DNA from: Pleurocapsa sp. PCC 7319
GTDB lineage: Bacteria; Cyanobacteriota; Cyanobacteriia; Cyanobacteriales; Xenococcaceae
Direction of reading: 5' to 3'
DNA: 64,000 nucleotides
Assembly: GCF_000332195.1 (NCBI RefSeq)
Contig: NZ_KB235922.1
Location: 4,313,322-4,377,321 of the forward strand
Under the pieces are notes generated by a model. That model did not search any database and was not told the origin of the DNA. It saw only the letters and a program-made list of their open reading frames with translations. The translations under genes and the position numbers were made by a program. Of the stretch, positions 41,345 through 51,477 are shown piece after piece. Each line of letters starts with the position of its first letter. The stretch's first letter is position 1.

Positions 41345-42079
41345 ATGATGCCACAGAGAGAAAAACTTTACGAAGGCAAAGCTAAAATTCTTTATTCCAC
41401 AGAAAATCCAGATATCCTACTAACAGTTTACAAAGATGATGCCACAGCTTTTAATGCCCAAAAGCGGGGACAAATTCCAGGCAAAGGAGAAATAAACTGC
41501 CAGATTACCGCAGCTTTATTTGAGTGGTTAGCCTCAGAAGGAATACCTACTCATTATCTTGATTGCCCTCAACCCAATCAGATGAGAGTCAAGGCTGTTT
41601 CCATAGTGCCGTTAGAAGTCGTAGTCAGAAATATTGCAGCAGGAAGCCTTTGTCGCCAAACAGGATTACCAGAAGGCAAAGTATTATCTTCTCCGTTGGT
41701 AGATTATTACTATAAAAGTGATGAATTAGGAGATCCTTTGTTAACTCGTAAGCGAATATTTCTACTAAATATTATTACACCGGATAAACTCGAAGAAATC
41801 GAGAGTATGGCTCTCAAAATCAATGAAAAACTAAGCTACTTTTTTACTCAGTGTGATATCACCTTAGTAGATTTCAAGCTAGAATTTGGTATTGATAGCC
41901 AACAAAATATACTTCTAGCAGATGAAATTAGTCCTGATACTTGTCGTCTCTGGGATAATAAGCAAACTGATTCTACAGCGAGAATAATGGATAAAGACCG
42001 CTTTAGAAAGGATTTAGGACAAGTAGAATTTGCATATCAACAAGTTCAGCAGCGAGTTTTAACTCAATTAAACAAGTAA
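41345..42079 (+). CDS. purC: Phosphoribosylaminoimidazole-succinocarboxamide synthase
   Basis: The protein has 244 residues from ATG 41345; a GTG at 41303 would add 14 residues not typical of the family. KLYEGKAKILYST, FNAQKRGQIPGKGEINCQIT, VVVRNIAAGSLCR, LVDFKLEFGID and ADEISPDTCRLWD are all PurC motifs. It joins CAIR and aspartate in purine synthesis, using ATP. Confidence 0.95.
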   Translation: MMPQREKLYEGKAKILYSTENPDILLTVYKDDATAFNAQKRGQIPGKGEINCQITAALFEWLASEGIPTHYLDCPQPNQMRVKAVSIVPLEVVVRNIAAGSLCRQTGLPEGKVLSSPLVDYYYKSDELGDPLLTRKRIFLLNIITPDKLEEIESMALKINEKLSYFFTQCDITLVDFKLEFGIDSQQNILLADEISPDTCRLWDNKQTDSTARIMDKDRFRKDLGQVEFAYQQVQQRVLTQLNK

Positions 42080-42392
42080 CTATATTTGTTATTTTCCTTA
42101 CTCAAAATTTAACTTAAATATTTCACTCTAATGAAGATAATTAATGAACAATCAAATCTATTAATGAAACGAATTGATTAGTTTAAGATTGGGAACATTA
42201 AGTGGAATTTATAGTCTATAGTTTTCAGCTGTTCAACTAAAATGTAATCACAATTGTATGGTAACTTTTTGATTAAATTAAAGCTTTAATTAGGTAAAAT
42301 CAATCAAATGAGTTATGTAATAAGTAAAAAAGCATTAGCAAAAACAGGGATCAAAATGTTAACTTGTTGATTGCTCTATTTGGTGTGTAGAA
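42080..42392. other. Upstream region of bamA
   Basis: AT-rich; no gene or clear structure is seen. The bamA start is a GTG. Confidence 0.5.
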
Positions 42393-44513
42393 GTGTTAAT
42401 CGAATCAAAAAACGTGCGTCTATCTCCTACCTTAATCAAAATTTTGGCTACAACCCTGACTCTAGGACTATCAATGTCCGTTAGAGCAGAAAGTACCACT
42501 CCTAATTCTCAATCAAACAGAGTAAGGATTACTGATGGTGCAGCATTACTGAGAAATATTCAGCCTACCTACATCTCTCAAGATTCTGGGACTCAACCAC
42601 AATTACCATCGCAACCTAATTCTGATCCGCAAGTGGATCCAAACATAAAATTACCTGAGTTTCAGCCACCTCCACCAGGACAAACACCCGAAAATACTGA
42701 ACAACCTGAGCAACCTGAGCAAACTTCAAACGATCCCCGCGTGCTGGTAGCAGAGGTACTTGTAGAAGGAGCAAATGAAGAACTGAAGGATATTGTCTAC
42801 GCCACGATTAGTACCGAACCAGGTAGAACTACGACTAGGACTCAGCTACAAGAAGATGTCAACGCTGTTTACGCTACAGGATTTTTTCAAAACGTAGAAG
42901 TAACTCCCGGAGATACACCTTTAGGAGTAAGGATTACCTTTGTGGTTGAAGCCAATCCTATTTTAAACGAGGTTGTCATCGAGACTGTACCAGAGGGAAA
43001 AGCCAGCCAAGTTTTACCAGCAAAAAAAGTCGATGAGTTTTTTGGTCAAAACTATGGTCAAATTCTCAATTTGAGAGAATTACAAGACGGTATTATCAAA
43101 ATAAACGAATGGTATAGCAATAATGGATATGAACTAGCTCAAGTTGTTGGTTCCCCTGAAGTCAGCCCCGATGGAATAGTCACCTTGGTTGTAGCGGAAG
43201 GGGTAATTGAGGATATTAAAGTTAGATATTTTGATGAGGACGATGAACCTAAAGAAGGTAAAACCCGCGAATTTATCGTTACGCGAGAAGTAGAATTACA
43301 GCCAGGGGATGTTTTTAAACGAGATACAGCTCAAAGAGATTTACAACGTGTTTTTGGCTTAGGTATTTTTGAAGATGCTCGTTTTTCATTTAGCCCAGGA
43401 ACCGATCCCAGTCAGGTAATAGTTAATATTGATGTCGTAGAGGGGAGTAGTGGCTCAATTGCTGCTGGAGCTGGCTTTAGTTCTGATAGTGGGTTGTTTG
43501 GTACGGTAAGTTATCGTCAACAAAACTTGGGCGGTAATAATCAAACTCTGGGGACAGAATTACAGATTGGAGATGATAGTTTTTTATTCGATGTTAGTTT
43601 TACAGATCCTTGGATTGCTACCAGCAAAAGTCGCACTTCTTATACCGTTAATGCTTTTCGTCGTCGTTCCATATCATTAGTGTTTAACGGGGATGACGAT
43701 ATACAAACGGCTGATGGTAGTGATTCTCCCCGAATTGTCCGCACAGGAGGCGGGATTAACTTTGCTCGTCCATTAACTAGCGATCCTTTTAAGCGTCGAG
43801 AATGGACACTATCTACAGGTTTTCAGTATCAACGGGTCGATGTAAAAAATAGTGATGGGGACATTTCTCCTATATCCAGAGTCGAGGATGGTAGTGAAAA
43901 TTTGGCCTTTAGCGATGATGGTACAGATGATTTGTTTACCCTCCGTTTTGGAGCTACTCGCGATCGCCGTAATAATGCCTTACAACCTACTAAGGGTTCA
44001 GTATTGAGATTGAGTACAGAGCAAACTGTACCTATTGGTTCAGGTAGCATCTTGTTTAATCGTATCCGAGCCAACTACAGTCGATTTTTTCCCATTAATA
44101 TTATTCGCTTTAATGATGGACCAGAAACGCTAGCTTTCAACATTCAAGGAGGGACAGTACTGGGAGACTTACCTCCCTACGAAGCTTTTATCTTAGGTGG
44201 TAGTAATTCTGTTCGTGGTTTTGGTGATGGTGAAGTCGGTAGCGGTAAGAGCTATTTCCAGGCTACTGCAGAATATCGGTTCCCAATTTTCAGAATTATT
44301 GGTGGCGCAGTCTTTTTTGACTACGGTACAACTCTAGGTACTCAGGGTGACGTACCTGGTGCGCCTGGAGATGTTAGGGACTTACCTGGTAGTGGTTATG
44401 GTTATGGTATTGGGGTTCGGGTACAGTCTCCATTAGGACCCATTAGGGTTGACTATGGAATTAATGATGATGATGGTAACGAGATTCAATTTGGTATTGG
44501 CGAGAAATTCTGA
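42393..44513 (+). CDS. bamA: BamA/Omp85 outer membrane assembly factor
   Basis: The protein has 706 residues and starts at GTG 42393. The signal peptide (KILATTLTLGLSMSVRA) is followed by a Pro/Gln-rich linker (60-110) and three POTRA domains (about 118-385). The beta-barrel comes after GSIAAGAGFSSDSGLFGTVS, ending GPIRVDYGINDDDGNEIQFG. It inserts beta-barrel proteins in the outer membrane. It heads the conserved cyanobacterial bamA-lpxC-fabZ-lpxA cluster. Confidence 0.93.
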   Translation: MLIESKNVRLSPTLIKILATTLTLGLSMSVRAESTTPNSQSNRVRITDGAALLRNIQPTYISQDSGTQPQLPSQPNSDPQVDPNIKLPEFQPPPPGQTPENTEQPEQPEQTSNDPRVLVAEVLVEGANEELKDIVYATISTEPGRTTTRTQLQEDVNAVYATGFFQNVEVTPGDTPLGVRITFVVEANPILNEVVIETVPEGKASQVLPAKKVDEFFGQNYGQILNLRELQDGIIKINEWYSNNGYELAQVVGSPEVSPDGIVTLVVAEGVIEDIKVRYFDEDDEPKEGKTREFIVTREVELQPGDVFKRDTAQRDLQRVFGLGIFEDARFSFSPGTDPSQVIVNIDVVEGSSGSIAAGAGFSSDSGLFGTVSYRQQNLGGNNQTLGTELQIGDDSFLFDVSFTDPWIATSKSRTSYTVNAFRRRSISLVFNGDDDIQTADGSDSPRIVRTGGGINFARPLTSDPFKRREWTLSTGFQYQRVDVKNSDGDISPISRVEDGSENLAFSDDGTDDLFTLRFGATRDRRNNALQPTKGSVLRLSTEQTVPIGSGSILFNRIRANYSRFFPINIIRFNDGPETLAFNIQGGTVLGDLPPYEAFILGGSNSVRGFGDGEVGSGKSYFQATAEYRFPIFRIIGGAVFFDYGTTLGTQGDVPGAPGDVRDLPGSGYGYGIGVRVQSPLGPIRVDYGINDDDGNEIQFGIGEKF

Positions 44514-44516
44514 TGT

Positions 44517-44592
44517 TGATTACTGATTACTGATTACTGATTACTGATTACTGATTACTGATTACTGATTACTGATTACTGATTACTGATTA
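44517..44592. repeat. TGATTAC heptamer array, about 11 units
   Basis: Near-perfect TGATTAC units begin three bases after the bamA stop and end about 45 bp before lpxC. It is one of the cleanest short tandem repeats in the window. Confidence 0.95.
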
Positions 44593-44635
44593 TCTCGATC
44601 TTGCGAAGACTGGATTGATTGCGTTTATTACAAAT

Positions 44636-45469
44636 ATGGGAAGTACGGTTAAGAGAGAATTTGAATTGTCGGGAGTGGGGTTGCACTTGGGTACAAATAC
44701 CACCGTAAAGGTGATGCCTGCTAATCCTGGAGATGGTCGCTATTTTGTGCGTACAGACCTACCTGAAAAGCCGATTATTCCTGCCCAAGTTGGTGCGGTG
44801 GGACAAACTACTCTGTCTACAGAATTAGTGGCAGGAGAAGCCAAAGTACGTACCGTAGAACATCTTTTAGCTTCTTTGTCGGCTAATGGTATAGATGATG
44901 CCCACATTGAAATTAATGGAGAAGAAGTTCCCTTACTAGATGGTTCGGCTAAAAACTGGTGTGAGGCGATCGCCAAGGTGGGGATTATTAACCATTCGGC
45001 TGAATCCCCAGTTAACCATCCAACCTTCCTACTCCAAGAACCAATTTGGATTAGGGACCAAGACTCATTTGTTGCTGCTTTACCAGCGTCAGAAACTCGT
45101 TTTACCTATGGTATCGATTTTCCTTACGAGGTCATTGGCAATCAATGGCATAGTTGGAATCCTAGTCAGGATAATTTTGCTACCGAAATTGCTCCTGCCC
45201 GTACTTTTGGTTTTGCCGAACAAATCGAGCAGCTACAAAAAGCGGGGTTAATTCAAGGAGGGAGTTTGGAAAATGCCTTGGTTTGTAGTCATTCTGGTTG
45301 GGTCAATCCCCCTTTAAGATTTACGAATGAACCAGCCCGTCATAAACTATTAGATTTAGTAGGGGATATTAGTTTATTGGGACAAATACCGAGCGTTCAC
45401 TTTATTGCTTATAAAGCGAGTCATAAGCTGCATATTCAGTTGGCAACTAAAATAGCTGAAATTATTTAA
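44636..45469 (+). CDS. lpxC: UDP-3-O-acyl-N-acetylglucosamine deacetylase
   Basis: The protein has 277 residues from ATG 44636. [40 protein letters not shown] and [14 protein letters not shown] carry the zinc ligands (His in EHLL, His and Asp in HKLLD). It makes the committed step of lipid A synthesis at the inner membrane. Confidence 0.95.
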   Translation: MGSTVKREFELSGVGLHLGTNTTVKVMPANPGDGRYFVRTDLPEKPIIPAQVGAVGQTTLSTELVAGEAKVRTVEHLLASLSANGIDDAHIEINGEEVPLLDGSAKNWCEAIAKVGIINHSAESPVNHPTFLLQEPIWIRDQDSFVAALPASETRFTYGIDFPYEVIGNQWHSWNPSQDNFATEIAPARTFGFAEQIEQLQKAGLIQGGSLENALVCSHSGWVNPPLRFTNEPARHKLLDLVGDISLLGQIPSVHFIAYKASHKLHIQLATKIAEII

Positions 45470-45561
45470 TCTGAGATTTAATAAAATATTCCTAGCCTTC
45501 CCAACCTTAAATCAAGGTAAGTTTATTAATTAAATAAATATAGAAATACTATCAATCTCCC

Positions 45562-46047
45562 ATGTCAACCGTTCAAGATTCTGTTTTAGCAACTCCAGAT
45601 ACTGACCTTAAAACAACTTTTAGTGTTCAAGAAATTCATCAACTATTACCTCATCGCGCCCCTTTTGCTCTAGTAGATCGCATTATTGATTATGTCCCTG
45701 GGGAGAAAGCTGTAGGAATTAAAAATGTTACCTTTAATGAGCCCTTTTTTCCCGGACATATTCCTGATTTTCCCTTAATGCCTGGAGTATTAATGGTCGA
45801 AGCAATGGCTCAGGTGGGAGGAATTGTCTTAGTTCAGCTACCAGACATGGCTGGTAAGTTTTTTGCCTTTGCCGGAATCGATAAAGTTCGTTTTCGTCGT
45901 CCTGTAGTTCCAGGCGATCGCTTGACGATGACAGTAGAACTTTTATCATTAAAACAAAATCGCATTGCCAAAATGCAGGGTAAAGGGGAAGTAGATGGCG
46001 AACTTGCGGTTAAAGGGGAAATGATGTTTTCCTTGATCGATAAGTGA
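45562..46047 (+). CDS. fabZ: 3-hydroxyacyl-ACP dehydratase
   Basis: The protein has 161 residues. [20 protein letters not shown], the catalytic His in [20 protein letters not shown] and [13 protein letters not shown] are the FabZ signature. It dehydrates 3-hydroxyacyl-ACP and so competes with LpxA for the same substrate, which fits its place between lpxC and lpxA. Confidence 0.96.
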   Translation: MSTVQDSVLATPDTDLKTTFSVQEIHQLLPHRAPFALVDRIIDYVPGEKAVGIKNVTFNEPFFPGHIPDFPLMPGVLMVEAMAQVGGIVLVQLPDMAGKFFAFAGIDKVRFRRPVVPGDRLTMTVELLSLKQNRIAKMQGKGEVDGELAVKGEMMFSLIDK

Positions 46048-46113
46048 CCTTCTTAAATTATTCTCAATTTTGTCAAATTGTGAGACGAGCTATTGCCCTT
46101 GGGAGAATTGATC

Positions 46114-46908
46114 TTGAGCACCTTAATTCATCCGACTGCTGTTATAAATAATCACGCCCAACTGCATCCGACGGTAAGAGTTGAACCATACGCGGTAATC
46201 GGTAGTCAGGTTACTATTGGTGCGAATACAGTAGTAGGAAGCCATGCCATCATTGATGGACTAACGGAAATTGGTGCTGATAATCAAATTTTTCCTGGTG
46301 CGGCGATTGGTTTAGAACCTCAAGATTTAAAGTATAAAGGGGCAAATAGTCGAGTAATCATTGGCGATCGCAATCGTATCCGAGAGTATGTAACGATTAA
46401 TCGTGCTACCGAAGAAGGGGAAGCCACTGTACTGGGTAACGATAATTTATTGATGGCCTATAGTCATGTGGGGCATAATTGTCTCATTGGCAATGAAGTG
46501 GTAATTGCTAATAGTGTAGCGATCGCTGGTCATGTTCATATAGAATCAATGGCAATTATTAGTGGTGTTTTAGGTATTCATCAGTTTGTCCATATCGGTC
46601 GTCTGGCAATGGTAGGCGGAATGAGCCGTATTAGCCGTGATGTGCCCCCTTATATGATGGTAGAGGGTAATCCTGCCCGAGTACGTTCACTTAACCTCAC
46701 AGGGCTAAAAAGGCGGGGTTTTTCTCATGATGAAATTCGCGAACTTAAAAAAGCTTTTAGTTGTTTGTATTTAAAAAAGCTCTCCTTGAATGAGGCGATC
46801 GCTAAATTAGAGATGTTATCTGACAATCAATATATTCAGCATCTACGAAATTTCGTGCATCAATCAAGCTCTCCAGGTAGACGAGGGCTGATTTTCAGCA
46901 AGAATTGA
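46114..46908 (+). CDS. lpxA: UDP-N-acetylglucosamine acyltransferase
   Basis: The protein has 264 residues if it starts at TTG 46114 (after GGGAGAATTGATC), giving MSTLIHPTAVI, as usual for LpxA. An upstream TTG at 46093 is also in frame. Hexapeptide repeats form the left-handed helix; HVGHNCLIGNEV and HQFVHIGRLAMVGG hold the active-site region. It starts lipid A synthesis. lpxB is not the next gene here. Confidence 0.94.
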   Translation: MSTLIHPTAVINNHAQLHPTVRVEPYAVIGSQVTIGANTVVGSHAIIDGLTEIGADNQIFPGAAIGLEPQDLKYKGANSRVIIGDRNRIREYVTINRATEEGEATVLGNDNLLMAYSHVGHNCLIGNEVVIANSVAIAGHVHIESMAIISGVLGIHQFVHIGRLAMVGGMSRISRDVPPYMMVEGNPARVRSLNLTGLKRRGFSHDEIRELKKAFSCLYLKKLSLNEAIAKLEMLSDNQYIQHLRNFVHQSSSPGRRGLIFSKN

Positions 46909-46949
46909 AGTACCAAATTTTATCATTAGAAACTCTTAGCTTCTTGATA

Positions 46950-46987
46950 AAGTTGCTCATGGGGGTTTTATCCACGAGCAACTTTTG
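46950..46987 (+). terminator. Intrinsic terminator after lpxA
   Basis: AAGTTGCTC (46950-46958, with one more A upstream) pairs with GAGCAACTT (46976-46984), followed by TTTTG. Confidence 0.8.
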
Positions 46988-46989
46988 TA

Positions 46990-47090
46990 TCAAAGGACTT
47001 GTCCGCAAGTACTGTCGTTCGCGAAGCGCCTCTGTAGGAGATACCCGAAGGGCTAACTCCTAACTCCGAATTCCGAATTCCGAACTAACG
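46990..47090. repeat. Dispersed palindromic and CTCCGAA-type repeats
   Basis: CGTTCGCGAAGCGCCTCTGT, GATACCCGAAGGGCTAACT and ATTCCGA units sit between lpxA and the cyclophilin gene. Confidence 0.6.
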
Positions 47091-47094
47091 TTTT

Positions 47095-48213
47095 TTAAGG
47101 TTCTTTCAGGTTTTCAATACCATCAATCACCTTCGCCGAGATAATTTTGTCCCCTGCGGTTAATTCTTCGAGGACTTCTTTCCCTTTGACCAGATAACCA
47201 AAGACCGAATAACGTCCATCCATTAGGTTGTAACCAGGAGGGGTAATTTCTGTATCAAATTTAAAGAAGAAAAATTGCGAAGAACCACCATTAGGATCAT
47301 CAGCAGGACGAGCCAAAGCGATCGCGCCATAAGCATTAAAAGGAATTGCTGGCTGGTCTAAATAGCGACCCAATTCCTCTAAGGTCTCACCATAAACAGG
47401 TAATTCATCCCCGGGAACAAGTACCTCTAAAGGAATAGCACGGTATTGATTAGTTTGAGGATCGATAAAACCAACTTCTTTTCCTGGGGGATCGCCTGCT
47501 TGGAGAATATAGAAATCTTCGGCACGATTGAAGTCTAAACCGTCATAAAATCCCCGTTTCACCAAATCGACAAAATTTCCACCATTGACTGGTGCACTAT
47601 AACCATCAATGACAATTTCTAGATCGCCTTTATTAGTTTCCATGGCTACAGTAGCCCGACCCAAAAGCTGGGGTAAGTTGTTGTATTCCTCTGGAATTTC
47701 AAAAGGAAATCCAACTACCATCAATTGTTCTAAATCACCAACTAAGCCCAGTAATTCTTGCCTTTTAACATAAGTTGCTTCGCGATCTTTAGCTGCGACG
47801 ATCTCTTTTAACTCTTCAGTACCAGCAGCTAGCTGTTCAATTAAAGATTCTGCTTGAGTTTTACGTTCATTAGGGACTGTTGCCAAGAGTTTCTCTCGAC
47901 GAGAAGATAAAACAAAACTAGCATTTTTCAGATCGCGGTTAATATTCTGCCAACGCTTACCACGAAGTTGATTGGAAATATCTTCCAAATTTCCCTGAAG
48001 TTTTCTCACAAAATCGTTATCTATGGGTAAAGAATATCTAAGAATAGCTCGAGGATCGGTAACTGCATCTCCTTGGGCAAGAATTGCCGATGCTGGAGTT
48101 GGCCAACTAAACAAACCAGCAATAAAGATTACCAAAGTCAGGACAACATTCAACACTTGATTGGTTAACCAAGGCTGGAACCATTTAAAAAGAATTTTTT
48201 TTTCTGAGTTCAT
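47095..48213 (-). CDS. Thylakoid-lumen cyclophilin-type peptidylprolyl isomerase (TLP38/CYP38-like)
   Basis: The protein has 372 residues. A signal peptide (LNVVLTLVIFIAGLFSWPTP then ASAILA) is followed by a helical domain (50-160) and a cyclophilin domain with GGNFVDLVKRGFYDGLDFNR and SSQFFFFKFDTEITPPGYNL. The layout matches the plant CYP38/TLP40 and cyanobacterial homologs that assist photosystem II assembly. It is divergent from efp, the usual cyanobacterial neighbour. Confidence 0.9.
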   Translation of the reverse strand: MNSEKKILFKWFQPWLTNQVLNVVLTLVIFIAGLFSWPTPASAILAQGDAVTDPRAILRYSLPIDNDFVRKLQGNLEDISNQLRGKRWQNINRDLKNASFVLSSRREKLLATVPNERKTQAESLIEQLAAGTEELKEIVAAKDREATYVKRQELLGLVGDLEQLMVVGFPFEIPEEYNNLPQLLGRATVAMETNKGDLEIVIDGYSAPVNGGNFVDLVKRGFYDGLDFNRAEDFYILQAGDPPGKEVGFIDPQTNQYRAIPLEVLVPGDELPVYGETLEELGRYLDQPAIPFNAYGAIALARPADDPNGGSSQFFFFKFDTEITPPGYNLMDGRYSVFGYLVKGKEVLEELTAGDKIISAKVIDGIENLKEP

Positions 48214-48616
48214 AAATTTAATCTTGATTGGAGCGCGGATAATTAGGGCGTGTCATCAATTAGAAAAAAAGTACTTTTTTCGCTATTTTAACGACCTACT
48301 GCGTCGAAAAATAACCTCCGTAGCTCTGCTATGCAGAACATTTTTCTTCTTGTATCTCGCTAAAATACCTTCAAAAGTATCTTTCCCCCAAATGATGGCA
48401 CGCCCTGGACTAACCAAATCTACTAAGGTGTATGTTCTTAGTTATTGAACTCTCTTGTCAACATTTCTTTACTTGTTTGCTACCTAACTAACGGTCAGAG
48501 ATTACTCTACGGTATGAGCGGGAAATAATCTCTGGCTCCCTTTCTCCATACTTTTGTCTGTATTCCTTCATCATGTACAATTAAATGTCGATCTCTAAGC
48601 AAGTATTTTTAGCTTC
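48214..48616. other. Divergent region between the cyclophilin gene and efp
   Basis: Besides the candidate MITE it holds the efp leader and promoter region (48410-48616). A + strand frame across the MITE is not credible as a gene. Confidence 0.55.
48245..48406. mobile_element. Candidate 162-bp MITE
   Basis: AGGGCGTGTCATCA at 48245 and TGATGGCACGCCCT at 48393 are inverted with one mismatch in 14 bases. The interior is non-coding. No clear target duplication is seen at the edges, so the borders are approximate. Confidence 0.6.
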
Positions 48617-49177
48617 ATGATTTCTAGTAATGACTTTCGCACAGGAGTTACTGTCGAGCTAGATGGCTCTGTCTGGCGGGTAGTAGAATTCCTCCACGTC
48701 AAACCAGGCAAGGGTTCGGCTTTTGTCAGAACTAAGCTCAAAAATGTGCAGTCGGGAAATACAGTCGAAAAAACTTTTCGCGCCGGTGAAACCGTTCCTC
48801 AGGCTAATTTAGAAAAACGTACGATGCAGCATACCTATAAAGATGGCGATGAATTTGTCTTTATGGATATGGAAACTTACGAAGAGACTCGTTTAAATAG
48901 CGAAAGCTTGGGCGATCGCATGAATTTTCTCAAAGAAGAAATGGAAGTTAATGTCATCTTTTGGAATGACAAAGTGCTAGAGATAGAATTACCAACCTCA
49001 GTAGTTTTAGAAATTACCGATACTGATCCTGGAGTAAAAGGAGATACGGCGACAGGAGGGACTAAACCCGCTACTGTAGAAACAGGAGCCCAGGTAATGG
49101 TACCTTTGTTTATCTCCATTGGCGAAAAAATTAAAGTTGATACTCGTGATGGTTCTTATTTGGGTCGAGAAAATTAA
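48617..49177 (+). CDS. efp: Translation elongation factor P
   Basis: The protein has 186 residues and reads [20 protein letters not shown], then [20 protein letters not shown], the domain I loop with Lys at the tip (GKG). [19 protein letters not shown] and [12 protein letters not shown] are typical. It relieves ribosome stalling at polyproline. accB follows after 108 bp, as in many cyanobacteria. Confidence 0.97.
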   Translation: MISSNDFRTGVTVELDGSVWRVVEFLHVKPGKGSAFVRTKLKNVQSGNTVEKTFRAGETVPQANLEKRTMQHTYKDGDEFVFMDMETYEETRLNSESLGDRMNFLKEEMEVNVIFWNDKVLEIELPTSVVLEITDTDPGVKGDTATGGTKPATVETGAQVMVPLFISIGEKIKVDTRDGSYLGREN

Positions 49178-49285
49178 CTACTTCTCTAAAGCCGAATGAT
49201 GAGCTGCTTAATCTCTTAGATAGGTCCTACTACACAGCTATCTTCGAGAGTTTACAAAATTACTAGAATAACGGTTGTATAGTTT

Positions 49286-49792
49286 GTGTCTATAAATTTT
49301 CAAGAACTCCGCGACTTACTAGGAGCGATCTCTAAAACCGACATTTCGGAGTTGATTCTTAAGAATGATGACTTTGAATTAACTGTGCGTAAGGAAGCAA
49401 AATTAATTTCTGTTCCCCAAGTTACAGCTGTCTCCACCCCAGTAGTCGAAACAATCAACACTCCAGCTACCCCACCCCCCCCGGTAGCCACTGTGACTAT
49501 GACAGAGGCTACTCCCGAAGCACCATCTGCTTCTGCAGTTGATGATAAAAAATGGGTGGATATTACCTCTCCTATGGTCGGAACCTTTTACTCTGCTCCC
49601 GCACCAGATGAAGATCCATTTGTGTCTGTAGGCGATCGCATTAATAAAGGCGATACCGTATGCATTATTGAAGCGATGAAATTAATGAATGAAATTGAAG
49701 GAGAAGTATCTGGGCAAATTATGGAAATTTCGGTCGAAAATGGTGAACCAGTAGAGTTTGGACAAGTATTGATGAGAGTTAATCCGGGCTAA
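49286..49792 (+). CDS. accB: Biotin carboxyl carrier protein of acetyl-CoA carboxylase
   Basis: The protein has 168 residues from GTG 49286. A helical N-terminus (FQELRDLLGAISKTDISELI) and a Pro/Ala/Thr linker precede the biotinyl domain with the biotinylated Lys in CIIEAMKLMNEIEGE. It carries CO2 in the first step of fatty acid synthesis. Confidence 0.96.
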   Translation: MSINFQELRDLLGAISKTDISELILKNDDFELTVRKEAKLISVPQVTAVSTPVVETINTPATPPPPVATVTMTEATPEAPSASAVDDKKWVDITSPMVGTFYSAPAPDEDPFVSVGDRINKGDTVCIIEAMKLMNEIEGEVSGQIMEISVENGEPVEFGQVLMRVNPG

Positions 49793-49865
49793 AATTCATT
49801 TAAAATTTACCATTGAGCAAAATGTTAAATGTTAAGTTCTCATCGTTCAATGATTTTTGTTGCTA

Positions 49866-50738
49866 ATGGAAGTTCTAACGATTGTCTTGTCAGGATTATT
49901 GTCTCTAGTATCTAGTGGTGGCATAATTCTTGATTCTGTCGCTGCTAATCGAATTCGCTCTCAGTTAATCAGCATCGAGGAACAAGATATTCGGGTAGAT
50001 AATAGTCCTAGCTATGGAATTGCCCAAGGAAAACTGCAACAAGTCAGAATTGCCACCAGAGGAGTAACAATCAAACCCGATCTGAGAATAGCAGTTTTAG
50101 AATTGGAAACAGATCGGGTTCATTTTAATCGTGACAAATTAGACTTTAATAGTATAGATGGCTTGAGAGAATCTCTGGAGCAACCATTGCAGGGTGCCGC
50201 CAAATTAATTGTGACGGAGGACGATCTTAATCAAGCTTTAAAATCTCCTGAAGTGGTGGCTCAAATGCAACAGGTTCTTAACCGCCTCATAATTCGTAAA
50301 GCTGGTTCTACTAATATCTCCTATCAGTTGATTGCTCCCCAAGTAGAATTAAACTCAGCAAATCGCTTCGGAGTAAAATTTAACTTAAGCAGACCGAGCA
50401 CGAATTCTGAAATAAATCGTAATGCTATTGCGCCATCTTCAACTGACAGTAGTCTGACCAGAGAGTTAGCTATTGATTTAGAATTTAAAATTTTAGTCTT
50501 AAAAGGGAAGACAATTCGGATTGCAGAACCGCAAGGTACAGTTAATGGTCGCCCAATGTCATCTAGATTACTAACAGGCTTTGCTGAAGGCATTAGCGAT
50601 CGCCTTAATTTGAGTTTCTTAGAAAGCAACGGAATTTTAGCCCGTATCTTACAATTAGAAATTGATGAAGATAAATTAAAGTTAGTTGGTTTTGCGAAAG
50701 TGGAAACAAAAACGACTCAATTGTCTTCAAATAGATAA
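49866..50738 (+). CDS. DUF2993 (LmeA-like) protein
   Basis: The protein has 290 residues from ATG 49866. A signal/anchor (VLTIVLSGLLSLVSSGGIIL) precedes DSVAANRIRSQLISIEEQDI, QGKLQQVRIATRGVTIKPDL and a C-terminal ISDRLNLSFLESNGI. DUF2993 proteins include the mycobacterial LmeA glycosidase; the cyanobacterial role is unknown. It probably acts in the periplasm. Confidence 0.85.
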   Translation: MEVLTIVLSGLLSLVSSGGIILDSVAANRIRSQLISIEEQDIRVDNSPSYGIAQGKLQQVRIATRGVTIKPDLRIAVLELETDRVHFNRDKLDFNSIDGLRESLEQPLQGAAKLIVTEDDLNQALKSPEVVAQMQQVLNRLIIRKAGSTNISYQLIAPQVELNSANRFGVKFNLSRPSTNSEINRNAIAPSSTDSSLTRELAIDLEFKILVLKGKTIRIAEPQGTVNGRPMSSRLLTGFAEGISDRLNLSFLESNGILARILQLEIDEDKLKLVGFAKVETKTTQLSSNR

Positions 50739-50823
50739 AAGTAATTCCCTAATCTGACGAGGGATTTGTATAACATAACCCTTTTATCTTTTGACCAATT
50801 TCTCTTAAGCAGGAGCATCAACC

Positions 50824-51447
50824 ATGCAGGATCGTAACAAAAACCGTTTTTCTCTTCCTGTGGTGGCAGCAATTACAGGAATTATTTTAGCGGCGGGAGG
50901 AGGTGCTGCTTGGTGGGCAAAGACCGCCCTGGAACGAGAAGCTCAAGTTTCTCCGCCAATCCCTTCTCCAATAGTTAAAGAGGAAGTTCCAGCTGTACCA
51001 GAACCAATTACACAAGAAAAAGTTGTTGAAGTTTGTTGGTTGAATCCAACCGATCAAAGTATTCAATTAGTTTCTAACACGATGACTTTTCAAAAGTCAG
51101 TTAAATCTGAGCGAGTCTTAGAAACTGCTTTGGAAACTTTATTTTCTAGTCCACCTCAAGGTTCGACCTATACTACGGCTATTCCTGAAGGGACCAAATT
51201 ACTCAATTTAACTATGGACAAAGAGGGGATTCATCTCAATCTATCTCAAGAGTTTGTCTCTGGTGGCGGGAGTGCCTCAATGAGTAGTAGGTTGGCACAG
51301 GTTATTTATACTGCTACTAGTTCCAACCCTGGGGAACGTGTTTGGCTCAATGTGGAAGGAAAACCGCTCAACAATTTAGGGCAAGAAGGAATTATGGTTA
51401 ACCAACCGATGACCAGACAAGATTTTAAAGATAACTTTACTTTATAA
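50824..51447 (+). CDS. GerMN domain protein
   Basis: The protein has 207 residues. The membrane anchor (VVAAITGIILAAGGGAAWW) is followed by a Pro-rich linker and a GerMN domain (VLETALETLFSSPPQGSTYT, LNLTMDKEGIHLNLSQEFVS then RLAQVIYTATS). In cyanobacteria these proteins are envelope proteins of unknown role, not sporulation factors. A good ribosome binding site (AGGAGC) precedes the ATG. Confidence 0.88.
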   Translation: MQDRNKNRFSLPVVAAITGIILAAGGGAAWWAKTALEREAQVSPPIPSPIVKEEVPAVPEPITQEKVVEVCWLNPTDQSIQLVSNTMTFQKSVKSERVLETALETLFSSPPQGSTYTTAIPEGTKLLNLTMDKEGIHLNLSQEFVSGGGSASMSSRLAQVIYTATSSNPGERVWLNVEGKPLNNLGQEGIMVNQPMTRQDFKDNFTL

Positions 51448-51477
51448 ATATAGACTGAGCTTTTTCTTATTTATTAA

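Noticed and set aside
48161-48448. A 95-residue + strand frame upstream of efp
   Set aside because: It crosses the cyclophilin start and the candidate MITE and has no plausible start site.
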